Source of the DNA: Microbacterium sp. C7(2022)
Lineage (GTDB): Bacteria; Actinomycetota; Actinomycetes; Actinomycetales; Microbacteriaceae
Length of the DNA stretch: 64,000 bases
Assembly (NCBI RefSeq): GCF_028823665.1
Contig: NZ_JAPEHV010000005.1
Location: forward strand, 248,001-312,000
Reading direction: 5' to 3'
Positions 34,797 to 51,104 of this stretch are shown here, in pieces. Positions within the stretch are counted from its first letter, which is position 1, and the number at the start of each line of letters is the position of its first letter. Below the pieces are notes generated by a model. The model was given only the letters and a program-made list of their open reading frames with translations. It was not told the origin of the DNA and did no database searches. Both the position numbers and the translations under genes were made by a program.

Positions 34797-36874
34797 GCGC
34801 GTGTCCTGACGTGAAGGATGTGTACGGGTTCATGGAAGGCGTCCAGGCGGACGAAGTTGTGGTCGGCCCATGTCCACACCGCGCCGGTGAGTAGATCGTG
34901 GACGTCGAACGCGTCGCCGGGGGTCACTCCCCAGACTCGAGTGTCGAGGTGGACCATGGTTTCGCGTACCGAGTGCGGATCGGTGTTGACGACGATGATC
35001 AGCGTGTCGGCCTGACCCGTGGGGGAGAACTCCGCCGCGAGGTGCTTCGAGTAGACCAGAATCGCGTCGTCATCGCTCCAGTGCATCGAGACGTTGCGTA
35101 GTTGGCGGAGAGCAGGATGCTCGCGCCGAATCTCGTTGAGCCTGCGCAGGTACGGCGCTAACGAGTCGCCCGCGGCCTCCGCCGCGGCGAAGTCGCGTGT
35201 CTTGTACTCGTACTTCTCGTTGTCGATGTTCTCTTCGGCGCCCGGTCGCGCGACGTTCTCGTAGAGCTCGTACCCTGCGTACACCCCGTAGACGGGAGCC
35301 GCCGTCGCGGCGATGGCTGCGCGAATGCGGTAGGCAGGGCGACCGCCGAACTGCAGATACTCGGTGAGGATGTCCGGCGTGTTGACGAAGAGATTCGGGC
35401 GCAGGAAGTCGGCGGTGTTCGTGCTGATGTCGGTCAGAAACTCTTCGAGTTGCTCTTTGGTGTTGCGCCACGTGAAGTACGTGTAGCTCTGCTGGAATCC
35501 CGCTGCCGCAAGTGACTGCATCACCGCCGGGCGCGTGAACGCCTCGGCAAGGAAGATCACGTCGGGGTTCTCGGCGGTGACGGTCGCGATGAGCCACTCC
35601 CAGAACTGCAGGGGCTTGGTGTGGGGATTGTCGACCCGGAAGATCGAGACGCCCTGCGCGATCCAGTGGCGCACGATACGCAGAACTTCGACCCGAATGC
35701 CTTCTGGATCGTTGTCGAAATTGATCGGGTAGATGTCTTGGTACTTCTTCGGCGGGTTCTCCGCATAGGCGATGCTGCCGTCGGGAAGGGTCGTGAACCA
35801 CTCGGGGTGCGCACTCACCCACGGATGATCTGGTGCGGCCTGTAGCGCAAGATCGAGGGCAATCTCCAGGCCCTCGGCACGCGCGGCCCGCACGAAGGCA
35901 CGGAAGTCTGCGAGCGTGCCGAGGTCCGGGTGCACGGCATCGTGCCCACCGGCCGCCGAGCCGATCGCCCACGGCGAGCCGGGGTCGCCGGGGCCCGGAG
36001 TGAGGGTGTTGTTCGGTCCCTTGCGGTTGATCGTGCCGATGGGGTGAATCGGCGGGAGGTACACGACATCGAAGCCCATGGCGGCAACCTCGGGGAGCCG
36101 CTTCATCGCCGTGCGAAACGTCCCGCTCTTGATGCGGCCGTCCTTGAAGCGCCGCGCGCCTTCGGACCGTGGGAAGAATTCGTACCAGGCGCCCACGCCC
36201 GCGCGCTCACGTTCGACGAGGAGTTTCCGGTCATCGCCGATGCTCGTGAGCGACATGAGCGGGCGCTCACGGAAGCTCTGCGTCAGCGCGGGCGCCTCGA
36301 CAAGGGCCAGGACATCGGAAATCTCCGTGTCAGCGTCGCGCAGCGTCTCGGCCGCCGCGGTGAGCATGCGCCGGTCTGCGGTGGGGCGCGTGCGTTCCTT
36401 CGCCGCACGATCGCACAGCCTCGCGCCGGATTCCCGCATGACGTCCACATCGACGCCCGCGGCGATCTTGATGTGGGCGGCATGCTGCCATGTCGCGAAG
36501 TCGTCTGCGAAGGACTCGAATCGGAATCGCCAGGTGCCGGTCTCATGAAGAGCGACCTCGGTCCGCCACCGATCGAATCCGTCGCGCAGCGGCCGCATGC
36601 GGTGGAGAGACTCCACGCCCGTGGGGGAAGTCAGGCGCAGATGGACCCCAATGAGGTCGTGGCCCTCGCGGAAGGCCGTGACGGTGAACGGCACGACCTC
36701 CCCAGCGAACGCGGTGGGGGCGTAGTCACCCCAGGGAACAGTGGGCGTCTCGTGCGTGAGCGGGATGCGCTGTGCAGCGGTGTCTCGCTCGGGCTGCCAG
36801 GGCAGTGCCGGTCGGAGCGGAATCTGCGTCGTGCTGCGACACGAGGGGGCGGGGGAGAGCTTGTTGCTAGCCAC
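34793..36874 (-). CDS. glgE: Alpha-1,4-glucan:maltose-1-phosphate maltosyltransferase GlgE
   Basis: 693 residues, GH13 subfamily 3; extends alpha-1,4-glucan using maltose-1-phosphate. N- and S-domains to about 210; barrel with GFDVVYLPPIHPIGTINRKG near 267, HPEWFTTLPDGSIAYAENPP near 353, nucleophile Asp in IFRVDNPHTKP near 410 and acid Glu in VIFLAEAFTRP near 438. GTG start with a -10 hexamer 6 nt upstream. The other enzymes of the GlgE route (TreS, maltokinase, GlgM) are not in this window. Confidence 0.95.
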   Translation of the reverse strand: MASNKLSPAPSCRSTTQIPLRPALPWQPERDTAAQRIPLTHETPTVPWGDYAPTAFAGEVVPFTVTAFREGHDLIGVHLRLTSPTGVESLHRMRPLRDGFDRWRTEVALHETGTWRFRFESFADDFATWQHAAHIKIAAGVDVDVMRESGARLCDRAAKERTRPTADRRMLTAAAETLRDADTEISDVLALVEAPALTQSFRERPLMSLTSIGDDRKLLVERERAGVGAWYEFFPRSEGARRFKDGRIKSGTFRTAMKRLPEVAAMGFDVVYLPPIHPIGTINRKGPNNTLTPGPGDPGSPWAIGSAAGGHDAVHPDLGTLADFRAFVRAARAEGLEIALDLALQAAPDHPWVSAHPEWFTTLPDGSIAYAENPPKKYQDIYPINFDNDPEGIRVEVLRIVRHWIAQGVSIFRVDNPHTKPLQFWEWLIATVTAENPDVIFLAEAFTRPAVMQSLAAAGFQQSYTYFTWRNTKEQLEEFLTDISTNTADFLRPNLFVNTPDILTEYLQFGGRPAYRIRAAIAATAAPVYGVYAGYELYENVARPGAEENIDNEKYEYKTRDFAAAEAAGDSLAPYLRRLNEIRREHPALRQLRNVSMHWSDDDAILVYSKHLAAEFSPTGQADTLIIVVNTDPHSVRETMVHLDTRVWGVTPGDAFDVHDLLTGAVWTWADHNFVRLDAFHEPVHILHVRTRA

Positions 36875-36880
36875 GTGTCG

Positions 36881-36886
36881 AACTTA
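36881..36886 (-). promoter_or_regulatory. Putative glgE -10, leaderless
   Basis: Minus strand TAAGTT, 6 nt, GTG at 36874. Confidence 0.45.
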
Positions 36887-36945
36887 TCGCGATTGCTCAC
36901 GCGCGTCGCCTACGCCGCGCGCACGGCAGTGACCTGGCACGTCGA

Positions 36946-39045
<2,100 letters not shown>

Positions 39046-39052
39046 GCGATCT

Positions 39053-39058
39053 ACAGTA
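39053..39058 (-). promoter_or_regulatory. Putative glgX -10, leaderless
   Basis: Minus strand TACTGT, 7 nt, ATG at 39045. Confidence 0.45.
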
Positions 39059-39102
39059 GTAACGCCGAGAGTCCATCGCGTTACGACAGGGCGGAGGAAT
39101 CC

Positions 39103-40290
39103 ATGCGTCACTACCTCGACCATGCGGCGACGACCCCCTTGCGCCCAGAATCCCGCGACGAGTGGCTGCGCGTCGCGTCGAACGTCGGGAATCCCTCGTC
39201 GATCCACGAGAGCGGCCAGGCGGCGCGGCGCGAACTCGAAGACGCGCGCGAGCGCCTCGCGGCCACTCTGGACTGCGACCCCATCGAGGTCGTGCTGACG
39301 TCGGGCGGCACCGAAGCGGTGAACCTCGCGCTCAAAGGGCTGTGGTGGGCGAGAGACCCGGGGAGCGACAGCATCGTGCTGCCCGACGGCGAGCATCACG
39401 CAACGCTGGACGCGGTCGAGTGGCTACGCACGCGAGAGCAGGCCGACGTCCGCCCCGTCGCATTGGACGAGGTCGGGCGCATCCGCGAAGCGGCGTTTGT
39501 TGATGCGCTCGAGTCGGCGGCGTGTGCGACGGCGCTCGCCGCGAACAACGAGGTCGGTACGGTCAACGATGTCGCCGGCTTGGCCGGGCGCGCCGCGAGC
39601 TCGGGTGTGCCCCTGCACATCGACGCGATCGCCGCGTTTGGGCACGTGCCCGTGTCGTTTCGTGGGTGGCGTGGTGACGCGCGCGCACACGACGGATTGG
39701 TGGCGATGAGCGTTTCGGCTCACAAAATCGGCGGACCGGCCGGCACAGGTGCGCTGGTCGTTTCTCGACACGCGCGCCTCACGCCCCTTCTGCACGGTGG
39801 GGGTCAGCAGCGCGGGCTTCGTGCGGGAACACAGGATGCCGCCGGGGCGGCCGCCTTCGCGGTTGCCGCGGAACTTGCCGTGGCTGAACGCGAGGCCGAG
39901 GCCGAGCGACTGAGGGGCCTGCGTGAGCGCATGGTCGCGGCGCTGCGCGAGCGTGTCGACGGGATCGAGATGCTCGGCGACCCGCACGCTCGCATTCCCG
40001 GAAACGTGCATCTGTGGATTCCCGGAGCGCTGGGCGAGACGTTGCTGTTTTTGTTGGACCAGGCCCAGGTCTCGGTGTCGACGGGGTCGGCGTGCCAAGC
40101 CGGCGTGCCGGAGCCTTCGCACGTGGTGATGGCACTGGGAAGAGACGATGCGCAGGCGCGTCAGGTGCTGCGCGTGTCGCTCGGTGTCACGTCGACCGAC
40201 GATGATGTGGATGCGTTCGTCGCTGCGCTGCCTGCCGCCGTAGAGCGTGCGCGCGCGGCATCCGGCCCCCGTCCAGGCGTGCGCTCGTAG
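39103..40290 (+). CDS. Cysteine desulfurase (IscS/NifS family)
   Basis: 395 residues, PLP enzyme. YLDHAATTPLRPESRDEWLR at the start, LTSGGTEAVNLALKGLW near 66, EHHATLDAVEWL near 96, PLP Lys in SVSAHKIGGPAGTGAL near 208, and the persulfide-forming Cys in VSTGSACQAGVPEPSHV near 328. Ribosome-binding site GGAGGA at spacing 4. It is 9 nt upstream of mnmA and is therefore the probable sulfur donor for tRNA thiolation; a role in Fe-S assembly is also possible. Confidence 0.93.
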   Translation: MRHYLDHAATTPLRPESRDEWLRVASNVGNPSSIHESGQAARRELEDARERLAATLDCDPIEVVLTSGGTEAVNLALKGLWWARDPGSDSIVLPDGEHHATLDAVEWLRTREQADVRPVALDEVGRIREAAFVDALESAACATALAANNEVGTVNDVAGLAGRAASSGVPLHIDAIAAFGHVPVSFRGWRGDARAHDGLVAMSVSAHKIGGPAGTGALVVSRHARLTPLLHGGGQQRGLRAGTQDAAGAAAFAVAAELAVAEREAEAERLRGLRERMVAALRERVDGIEMLGDPHARIPGNVHLWIPGALGETLLFLLDQAQVSVSTGSACQAGVPEPSHVVMALGRDDAQARQVLRVSLGVTSTDDDVDAFVAALPAAVERARAASGPRPGVRS

Positions 40291-40293
40291 ACT
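40288..40293 (+). promoter_or_regulatory. Putative mnmA -10, leaderless
   Basis: TAGACT, 6 nt, ATG at 40300; it overlaps the end of the desulfurase gene. Confidence 0.5.
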
Positions 40294-40299
40294 GGGCTG

Positions 40300-41397
40300 A
40301 TGCGAGTTCTGGCGGCGATGAGCGGTGGGGTCGACTCGGCTGTGGCTGCGGCCCGAGCTGTCGACGCAGGTCATGAGGTAGTCGGCGTACACCTGGCACT
40401 GTCTCGTGCGGGCGGCACGCTGCGAACCGGGAGCCGCGGATGTTGCACCATCGAAGACGCGATGGATGCTCGTCGTGCGGCTGACCTACTGGGCATTCCG
40501 TTCTACGTGTGGGACTTCTCCGAGCGCTTTCGCGAAGACGTCATCGACGACTTCATCAGTGAGTATCGCGCGGGGCGCACGCCGAACCCGTGCATGCGCT
40601 GCAACGAGAAGATCAAGTTCGCCGCACTCCTCGAGCGCGCGATCGAGCTCGGATTCGATGCCGTGTGCACTGGTCACTATGCGAGCTTGGTCGACGGCCC
40701 CCAGGGGCTTGAACTGCATCGGGCATCGGATGCTGCGAAGGACCAGTCGTATGTGCTGGGCGTTCTTGACGCGCAGCAGCTTGCGCACACCTACTTTCCG
40801 CTCGGAGACACCCCTTCGAAGGCCCTGGTGCGCGCGGAGGCGGCGGAGCGTGGCCTGACGGTGGCGCAGAAGCCCGACAGCCATGACATTTGCTTCATCC
40901 CCGACGGGGATACCAAGGGGTGGCTGGCTGAGAAGGTCGGCACCGCCAGCGGTGACATCGTCGACCGATCTGGGACGGTCGTCGGCGCACACGAGGGCGC
41001 TCACTCGTACACCGTCGGTCAGCGGCGCGGGCTCGCGCTCGGCGTGCCGGCGGCAGATGGTAAGCCTCGCTTCGTTCTCGAGGTCCGGCCGGTGACGAAC
41101 ACCGTGGTTGTCGGCCCGAAAGAGGCTCTCGCCATCGGAGAGATCGCCGGGTCGCGCTTCACCTGGGCCGGGCGTGCCCCCGAGCAGGCGGCGTTCGACT
41201 GCGAGGTGCAGATTCGCGCGCACGCCGACCCTGTTCCGGCGCGCGCCACGCTGGCGGACGGAACCATCACGGTGGTGCCCGCAGAGCCGTTCGAGGGTGT
41301 TGCGCCCGGGCAGACGGCCGTGATCTACGACGGCACGCGAGTGATGGGTCAGTTCACGATTGACCACACGGTTTCGGCGGTCCCGCAGCCCGCGTGA
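40300..41397 (+). CDS. mnmA: tRNA-specific 2-thiouridylase MnmA
   Basis: 365 residues; forms s2U34 in tRNA-Lys, -Glu and -Gln. PP-loop motif [16 protein letters not shown] at the start; catalytic Cys in [16 protein letters not shown] near 100 and second Cys in [18 protein letters not shown] near 195; C-terminal beta-barrel tRNA-binding domain from about 225. Directly follows the cysteine desulfurase, fitting a sulfur relay. Confidence 0.96.
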   Translation: MRVLAAMSGGVDSAVAAARAVDAGHEVVGVHLALSRAGGTLRTGSRGCCTIEDAMDARRAADLLGIPFYVWDFSERFREDVIDDFISEYRAGRTPNPCMRCNEKIKFAALLERAIELGFDAVCTGHYASLVDGPQGLELHRASDAAKDQSYVLGVLDAQQLAHTYFPLGDTPSKALVRAEAAERGLTVAQKPDSHDICFIPDGDTKGWLAEKVGTASGDIVDRSGTVVGAHEGAHSYTVGQRRGLALGVPAADGKPRFVLEVRPVTNTVVVGPKEALAIGEIAGSRFTWAGRAPEQAAFDCEVQIRAHADPVPARATLADGTITVVPAEPFEGVAPGQTAVIYDGTRVMGQFTIDHTVSAVPQPA

Positions 41398-41414
41398 ATG
41401 TCGGTGGCCACTCC

Positions 41415-45399
<3,985 letters not shown>

Positions 45400-45405
45400 C
45401 CGTTC

Positions 45406-45411
45406 ATCCTA
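45406..45411 (-). promoter_or_regulatory. Putative fadD -10, leaderless
   Basis: Minus strand TAGGAT, 6 nt, GTG at 45399. Confidence 0.5.
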
Positions 45412-45455
45412 GGCCCGTTGATTCCCCGTGCCCATGGGCGTCGAGTGAGAGCGCC

Positions 45456-45461
45456 TAGACT
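45456..45461 (+). promoter_or_regulatory. Putative gatCAB -10, leaderless
   Basis: TAGACT, 6 nt, GTG at 45468. Confidence 0.5.
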
Positions 45462-45467
45462 TGACGG

Positions 45468-45767
45468 GTGTCTGAAATCACCCCTGAACTCGTGCGCCAC
45501 CTCGGTGTGCTCGCCCGGATCCAGTTGAGCGACGACGAGGTCGGTAGCCTCACGGGACAGCTCGATGCGATCGTCGACAACATCGCGAAGGTATCGGAGG
45601 TGGCCACCCCTGACGTCGTCGCGACGAGCCACCCGATCCCGATGCAGAACGTGTTCCGCCCCGACGAGGTCGGAGATCTGCTCACCACGGCGCAGGTGTT
45701 GCAGAATGCGCCGGATGCCGCCGACGGCCGCTTCCGGGTGACCGCCATTCTGGGTGAAGAGCAGTAG
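45468..45767 (+). CDS. gatC: Asp-tRNA(Asn)/Glu-tRNA(Gln) amidotransferase subunit C
   Basis: 99 residues. [17 protein letters not shown] near 7, NIAKVSEV near 38 and the conserved RPDEVGD near 62, where GatC lies between GatA and GatB. First gene of gatCAB, with gaps of 8 nt to gatA and a 1-nt overlap between gatA and gatB. The complex amidates mischarged Glu-tRNA(Gln) and possibly Asp-tRNA(Asn). Confidence 0.95.
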   Translation: MSEITPELVRHLGVLARIQLSDDEVGSLTGQLDAIVDNIAKVSEVATPDVVATSHPIPMQNVFRPDEVGDLLTTAQVLQNAPDAADGRFRVTAILGEEQ

Positions 45768-45775
45768 GAGTTCGC

Positions 45776-47299
45776 ATGACAGATACGACTCGAATCAGCG
45801 CCGCAGCCCTGGCCGACCTTCTTGCAGGCGGAGAGGTCTCCAGCGTCGAGGCCACGCAGGCGCACCTTGACCGCATTGCGGCGGTGGACGGTGACATCCA
45901 CGCATTCCTGCACGTGAGCGACCACGCCCTTGACGTCGCGGCCGACATCGACCGTCGTCGCGCGGCGGGCGAGGAGCTGGGCCCGATTGCGGGGGTGCCC
46001 CTCGCGATCAAGGACGTGCTCGTGACAACGGACATGCCTTCCACGAGCGGCTCGAAGATCCTCGAAGGGTACATGTCGCCGTACGACGCGACGGTCGTGG
46101 CGCGTGCGCGGGCCGCCGGTCTGGTGCCCCTCGGCAAGACCAACATGGACGAATTCGCCATGGGGTCCTCCACGGAGTACTCGGCCTATGGCCCGACGCG
46201 AAACCCGTGGGACCTGGACCGCATTCCTGGTGGCTCGGGTGGTGGTTCCGCCGCCGCGGTAGCCGCTTTCGAAGCGCCGCTCGCGCTCGGCTCCGACACC
46301 GGTGGGTCGATTCGTCAGCCCGCGCACGTCACAGGCACCGTGGGTCTCAAGCCCACATACGGCGGGGTGAGTCGATACGGTGCGATTGCCCTGGCATCCA
46401 GCCTCGACCAAGTCGGTCCCGTCTCGCGAACCGTGCTCGACTCGGCGCTCTTGCACGACGTGATCGGGGGCTTCGATCCGCACGATGCGACATCGATCGA
46501 CCGCGAATGGCCGTCGTTCGCCGCCGCCGCCCGCGAGGGAGCGCGCGGTGACGTGCTGAAGGGGCTTCGCGTGGGCGTCGTCCGGGAGCTGCCTGACTCG
46601 GGCTTTCAGCCGGGAGTCTCGGCATCCTTCCGCGCGTCGCTTGCTGCGATGGAGGCACAGGGTGCAGAGATCGTCGAGGTCAGCGCGCCGCACTTCGAGT
46701 ACGGGGTGGCTGCTTACTACCTGATCCTGCCGGCGGAAGCGTCCAGCAACCTGGCGAAGTTCGACTCGGTGCGCTTCGGTATGCGGGTTGATGTTCCCGG
46801 CGGCACCGTGGAAGACGTGATGGCAGCGACCCGCGACGCGGGATTCGGGCCCGAAGTGAAACGTCGAATCATTCTTGGCACCTACGCGCTTTCGGCCGGA
46901 TACTACGACGCGTACTACGGCTCGGCACAAAAGGTGCGCACGCTCATCCAGCAGGACTTCGCCGCGGCGTTTGCCGATGTCGATGTGATCGTGACGCCGT
47001 CGGCGCCGACTACCGCCTTCCGGATCGGTGAGAAGATCGACGATCCGCTGCAGATGTATCTCAACGACCTCACCACGATTCCTGCGAACCTTGCAGGGGT
47101 GCCGGGCATCTCGATTCCCTCGGGTCTTGCCGAGGATGACGGCCTGCCCGTCGGCATTCAGTTCCTCGCGCCCGCCTACGAGGACGCGCGCCTGTACCGT
47201 GTCGGCGCGGCGCTGGAGGCCTTGCTGGTCGATGCGTGGGGCGGACCGCTCTTGGACCGCGCACCCGCGCTCGTTGCCCGTGAAGGGGGTGCCTTCTGA
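45776..47299 (+). CDS. gatA: Asp-tRNA(Asn)/Glu-tRNA(Gln) amidotransferase subunit A
   Basis: 507 residues, amidase-signature enzyme that releases ammonia from glutamine. Lys of the Ser-cisSer-Lys triad in [12 protein letters not shown] near 77; Gly/Ser-rich [13 protein letters not shown] near 152; nucleophile Ser in [12 protein letters not shown] near 177; [17 protein letters not shown] near 129. TAGGAG ribosome-binding site at spacing 5. Stop overlaps gatB start (TGATG). Confidence 0.97.
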   Translation: MTDTTRISAAALADLLAGGEVSSVEATQAHLDRIAAVDGDIHAFLHVSDHALDVAADIDRRRAAGEELGPIAGVPLAIKDVLVTTDMPSTSGSKILEGYMSPYDATVVARARAAGLVPLGKTNMDEFAMGSSTEYSAYGPTRNPWDLDRIPGGSGGGSAAAVAAFEAPLALGSDTGGSIRQPAHVTGTVGLKPTYGGVSRYGAIALASSLDQVGPVSRTVLDSALLHDVIGGFDPHDATSIDREWPSFAAAAREGARGDVLKGLRVGVVRELPDSGFQPGVSASFRASLAAMEAQGAEIVEVSAPHFEYGVAAYYLILPAEASSNLAKFDSVRFGMRVDVPGGTVEDVMAATRDAGFGPEVKRRIILGTYALSAGYYDAYYGSAQKVRTLIQQDFAAAFADVDVIVTPSAPTTAFRIGEKIDDPLQMYLNDLTTIPANLAGVPGISIPSGLAEDDGLPVGIQFLAPAYEDARLYRVGAALEALLVDAWGGPLLDRAPALVAREGGAF

Positions 47300-48813
47300 T
47301 GGCGAAGGACAAGTTGATGGACTTCGACGCGGCGCTTGAGATGTTCGAGCCTGTGCTCGGCTTCGAGGTGCACGTCGAACTCAACACGCGCACCAAGATG
47401 TTCTCCGGCGCGGCCAACCCCGCGCATGCGGACCACCATGGCGCCGAGCCGAACACGCTCGTCGCGCCGGTCGACATGGGGTTGCCCGGCTCACTGCCGA
47501 CGGTGAACGCTGAAGCAGTCAAGTATTCGATCAGCCTGGGACTTGCCCTCGGATGCTCGATTGCGCCGTCAAGTCGTTTCGCGCGCAAGAACTACTTTTA
47601 CCCCGACCTTGGGAAGAACTATCAGATCTCGCAATACGACGAGCCGATCGCCTTCGAAGGCAGCATCGAGGTTGAGCTCTCCGACGGCGAGGTCGTCACG
47701 GTTCCGATCGAGCGCGCGCACATGGAAGAGGACGCCGGAAAGCTCACTCACGTGGGTGGCTCGACGGGCCGCATCCAGGGTGCCGAGTACTCACTCGTGG
47801 ATTACAACCGAGCCGGGGTGCCGCTGGTCGAGATCGTGACCAAGCCGATTTTCGGGGCGGAGCATCGCGCGCCTGAAATCGCGAAGGCATACGTTGCCAC
47901 GATTCGTGACATCGTCCTCTCCCTCGGAATCTCCGAGGCGCGTCTTGAACGCGGCAACCTTCGATGCGACGCGAACGTGTCGTTGCGCCCGCGCGGGCAG
48001 GAGAAGCTCGGGACACGCACCGAGACGAAGAACGTGAACTCGATGCGGTCGGTCGAGCGTGCCGTGCGTTACGAGATCCAGCGGCAGGCCGCGATCCTGG
48101 CCGCCGGTGGCACGATCACGCAAGAAACGCGCCACTGGCACGAAGACACGGGCAGTACGTCACCGGGACGGCCGAAGTCGGATGCTGATGACTACCGATA
48201 CTTCCCAGAGCCGGATCTGCTGCCCGTCGCGCCGTCGACCGAGCTGATCGAGCAGTTGCGCGCGGCACTTCCGGAGCCCCCGGCCGCGCGCCGCCGCCGG
48301 TTGAAGACGGAGTGGGGATTCACCGATCTCGAGTTCCAGGACGTCGCAAATGGCGGTCTGCTGGTCGAGGTCGAAGAGACGATCGCGGCCGGGGCCGCAC
48401 CCGCCGCCGCACGCAAGTGGTGGACGGGCGAAATCACGCGCCTGGCCAATGCGGACGGGCGCGAACCCGGTGAACTCGTGACGCCAACTGACGTCGCCGC
48501 GCTGCAAGCACTCGTGGACGCGGGCACCCTCACGGACAAGCTCGCACGTCAGGTGCTTGAGGGAGTGATTGCGGGCGAGGGAACTCCACAGGAAGTTGTC
48601 GACGCTCGCGGACTGGCGGTTGTGTCGGATGACGGAGCACTGCTCGCGGCGATCGACGACGCACTGGCTGCGCAGCCGGACGTGCTCGAAAAGATTCGAG
48701 ACGGCAAGGTTCAAGCGGCCGGCGCAATCATCGGCGCCGTGATGAAGGCGATGCGCGGCCAGGCAGACGCCGCACGCGTCCGCGAACTGATCATCGAACG
48801 CGCTGCACAGTAG
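47299..48813 (+). CDS. gatB: Asp-tRNA(Asn)/Glu-tRNA(Gln) amidotransferase subunit B
   Basis: 504 residues, kinase-like subunit that phosphorylates the misacylated t[22 protein letters not shown] near 20, [19 protein letters not shown] near 96, [19 protein letters not shown] near 222, [16 protein letters not shown] near 243, and the C-terminal helical YqeY-like domain from about 350 with the family [16 protein letters not shown] end. Complete. Confidence 0.97.
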   Translation: MAKDKLMDFDAALEMFEPVLGFEVHVELNTRTKMFSGAANPAHADHHGAEPNTLVAPVDMGLPGSLPTVNAEAVKYSISLGLALGCSIAPSSRFARKNYFYPDLGKNYQISQYDEPIAFEGSIEVELSDGEVVTVPIERAHMEEDAGKLTHVGGSTGRIQGAEYSLVDYNRAGVPLVEIVTKPIFGAEHRAPEIAKAYVATIRDIVLSLGISEARLERGNLRCDANVSLRPRGQEKLGTRTETKNVNSMRSVERAVRYEIQRQAAILAAGGTITQETRHWHEDTGSTSPGRPKSDADDYRYFPEPDLLPVAPSTELIEQLRAALPEPPAARRRRLKTEWGFTDLEFQDVANGGLLVEVEETIAAGAAPAAARKWWTGEITRLANADGREPGELVTPTDVAALQALVDAGTLTDKLARQVLEGVIAGEGTPQEVVDARGLAVVSDDGALLAAIDDALAAQPDVLEKIRDGKVQAAGAIIGAVMKAMRGQADAARVRELIIERAAQ

Positions 48814-48820
48814 ATTCGGA

Positions 48821-48856
48821 CTCGTGGCGGGGTCGCCCTGCGTACCTCGCCACGAG
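48821..48856 (+). terminator. Hairpin after gatB
   Basis: CTCGTGGCG (48821-48829) pairs with CGCCACGAG (48848-48856); 18-nt loop with inner complementarity. No T-run. Confidence 0.5.
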
Positions 48857-48893
48857 GCCCTCCGCCGGTCGCGTCGATGTCTGAGGTGCGGGG

Positions 48894-48899
48894 GAGAAT
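48894..48899 (+). promoter_or_regulatory. Putative dinB -10, leaderless
   Basis: GAGAAT, 6 nt, ATG at 48906. No LexA box recognised nearby. Confidence 0.4.
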
Positions 48900-48905
48900 A
48901 GGCGC

Positions 48906-50186
48906 ATGGGACGTGGGGACGGCAGCGGTCGCATCGTGTCGCCAGATGGCGCAGACGATGAAGGCACCGGCATCCTCCACGTCGATATGGACGCGTTCTA
49001 TGCGAGCGTTGAGCAAGTCGACGACCCCTCGTTGATCGGCAAGGCCATCATCATCGGCGCGCCCGAGAGTCGCTCCGTTGTCTCGAGCGCCTCATATGAA
49101 GCACGTCGCTACGGGGTGCGTGCTGCTATGCCCGTGGGGCAGGCGCTGCGCCTCTGCCCGCACGCGATCGTCGTCGCGCCTCACTTCGATCGGTACCTTG
49201 CGTTCTCCTCGCAGGTCATGGACATCTTCCGCGACATCACACCGTTGGTGGAACCGCTGTCGATCGACGAAGCATTCCTAGACGTGCGCGGCGCGCGACG
49301 GCTGTGGGGCAGTCCACGCGAGATTGCCGTGGGGTTGCGGCGGCGGGTGCACGAAGAGACCGGCCTCACTTGCAGCATCGGGGTGGCCGCGACGAAGCAC
49401 GTCGCCAAGATGGCCTCCACGCTGAGCAAGCCGGACGGGTTGCTAGTGATCGCGGAGCGCGACACCGCAGCTTTCCTCGAGCCGCGACCGGTGCGGGCGC
49501 TGTGGGGCGTCGGGCCCAAGGCGGCGGAGGCGCTGGAGCGGCGTGGTATCCATACGGTGCGGGATATCCTCGACACTCCGCACTCATCGTTGGAACGCGC
49601 GGTCGGGGCGGCGATGGCGTCTCGGTTGGAGCAGCTGTGCCGAGGGATCGACGCGCGCAGCGTCGAGACGGAGCGTGCGGAGAAGAGCATCGGTCACGAA
49701 GAGACGTTCCTCGAAGACATCGCCGACGACATTGTTCTCCGCACAGAACTGCGGCGGCTCGCGGACCGGGTCGGTGCACGGCTTCGCGACGGCGGATGGG
49801 AAGCGCAGGCCGTCGCCGTGAAGGTGCGCTTCGCGGACTTCTCCACCGTCTCGCGCTCACGCGTCCTCGCAGAGCCCACGGCTGTGGGGCAACGGATCGG
49901 GGATGCCGCGCACGACCTGTTCGGGTCGCTTGAACGGCTGTTGCCCGTGCGGCTGATCGGTGTGCGGGCTGAACGACTTCAGCCGGCGGGTGCCGCGCCC
50001 TTGGCCCTGTGGGACGAGGACGCGGAGTGGCGCCGGGTCGAAGGCGCAGTGGACGATGCGACGGCGCGGTTCGGGCGGGGTGTCGTCACTCGAGCGGCCC
50101 TCCTTGGCACCGGTCGTTCGGGGGGCTCGCTGCCGTCTAACCCACGCCCGCCTCGAGGCGGCGGCGAGGCCGGGACTGGGCAGTAA
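48906..50186 (+). CDS. dinB: DNA polymerase IV (Y family)
   Basis: 426 residues. Catalytic motif HVDMDAFYASVEQVDDPSL near 25, SYEARRYGVRAAMPVGQAL near 62, second acidic pair in LSIDEAFLDVRG near 121, thumb/HhH region RGIHTVRDILDTP near 215, little finger SIGHEETF near 262. Near the C-terminus PLALWDED sits where actinobacterial DinB proteins have a beta-clamp motif (QLxLF/W), so it is degenerate. Ends in a Pro/Gly-rich tail. Damage induction cannot be judged from sequence. Confidence 0.94.
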   Translation: MGRGDGSGRIVSPDGADDEGTGILHVDMDAFYASVEQVDDPSLIGKAIIIGAPESRSVVSSASYEARRYGVRAAMPVGQALRLCPHAIVVAPHFDRYLAFSSQVMDIFRDITPLVEPLSIDEAFLDVRGARRLWGSPREIAVGLRRRVHEETGLTCSIGVAATKHVAKMASTLSKPDGLLVIAERDTAAFLEPRPVRALWGVGPKAAEALERRGIHTVRDILDTPHSSLERAVGAAMASRLEQLCRGIDARSVETERAEKSIGHEETFLEDIADDIVLRTELRRLADRVGARLRDGGWEAQAVAVKVRFADFSTVSRSRVLAEPTAVGQRIGDAAHDLFGSLERLLPVRLIGVRAERLQPAGAAPLALWDEDAEWRRVEGAVDDATARFGRGVVTRAALLGTGRSGGSLPSNPRPPRGGGEAGTGQ

Positions 50187-50199
50187 GGCGCTCGAGCGG

Positions 50200-50205
50200 T
50201 AGCGT
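50200..50205 (+). promoter_or_regulatory. Putative -10, leaderless, for the GerW-like gene
   Basis: TAGCGT, 6 nt, ATG at 50212. Confidence 0.5.
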
Positions 50206-50211
50206 GGCTTC

Positions 50212-50532
50212 ATGCCCAACATCGCTTTGGAACTCGGCAAGCAGACCGCCTCGCTCGGCGTGCACAGCATTTACGGTGAGCAGGTGGACGTGGACGGTGT
50301 GCGCATGATCCCGGTGGCGCTCGCCTGCAGCGGGTTTGGGGGAGGCGAAGACACCGAGGGCAACGGCGGTGGCGGCGCGGGAGGATGGGCTGTGCCGATC
50401 GGCGCATACATTCGCCGCGGGGACGACATTCGCTTCGAACCCAACATCATCTCCCTTCTGGCGGTGGCGATTCCGTTCATTTTTGTTGCCGGGCGCACGT
50501 TCTCACGTGTCATCCGCACCCTCAAAAAGTAG
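50212..50532 (+). CDS. GerW/YtfJ-like protein
   Basis: 106 residues. VYGEQVDVDG-like N-terminal block (SIYGEQVDVDGVRMIPVALA near 19), a Gly-rich stretch (EGNGGGGAGGWAVPIGAYI), and a C-terminal hydrophobic segment about 80-97. This is the GerW (YtfJ) family, first known from Bacillus spore germination but widespread in non-sporulating actinobacteria. Its cellular role here is unknown; probably membrane-associated. Its 3' end overlaps the next gene by about 26 nt. Confidence 0.75.
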   Translation: MPNIALELGKQTASLGVHSIYGEQVDVDGVRMIPVALACSGFGGGEDTEGNGGGGAGGWAVPIGAYIRRGDDIRFEPNIISLLAVAIPFIFVAGRTFSRVIRTLKK

Positions 50533-51100
50533 TGACGACCCCGTCGGTGCCGCCATTGCGCGCGCGGCGCGGGGGGTGTTGGACGCTATCGGTGAGTTGG
50601 GCGCCACGAACCCAGCGGTCATTATCGACGGTCGCAGCGGCGCGGCGAAGTCCACGCTGGCGCGACTGCTCGTCGCGCGCTGGCCGCAGGCCGGACGGGT
50701 GCAGCTTGTCGCACTTGACTCCTTGTACCCCGGGTGGGATGGGCTCGCCGAAGGTGTAGCCGTCGCGCGGGAGCACGTTCTCCGACCGCACGCGCGGGGA
50801 CTGATCGGTGTGTGGCAGAGATGGGACTGGGAACGTGCCGAACCTGCCGAAGCACACGCCGTCGACCCATCCCTGCCGTTGATTGTCGAAGGAGTCGGCA
50901 TCCTCACCCCGGAGACGGCACGGCTCGCCGACGTTCGAGTGTGGCTTGAATCGCCAGCGACATCTCGCCGTGAGCGTGCGTTGCGTCGTGACGGAGAAAC
51001 GTATCGCCCTTACTGGGAGCGCTGGGCGCGGCAAGAGGCCCGCCATGTCGCGCAAAATGATCCGAGCGCGTTGGCGTCGCTCGTGTTCGCAATTCCGTAG
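50507..51100 (+). CDS. P-loop kinase-like ATP-binding protein
   Basis: 197 residues if GTG 50507 is the start; a shorter start near 50570 is possible. Walker A-like VIIDGRSGAAKSTLARLL (GRSGAAKS) near 42, LVALDSLYPGWDGL near 70, and LPLIVEGVGILTP near 125. This resembles the uridine kinase/AAA-NTPase fold. The substrate is not identifiable. Reads into a convergent gene with a 4-nt gap and no obvious terminator. Confidence 0.75.
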   Translation: MSSAPSKSSDDPVGAAIARAARGVLDAIGELGATNPAVIIDGRSGAAKSTLARLLVARWPQAGRVQLVALDSLYPGWDGLAEGVAVAREHVLRPHARGLIGVWQRWDWERAEPAEAHAVDPSLPLIVEGVGILTPETARLADVRVWLESPATSRRERALRRDGETYRPYWERWARQEARHVAQNDPSALASLVFAIP

Positions 51101-51104
51101 CGGC

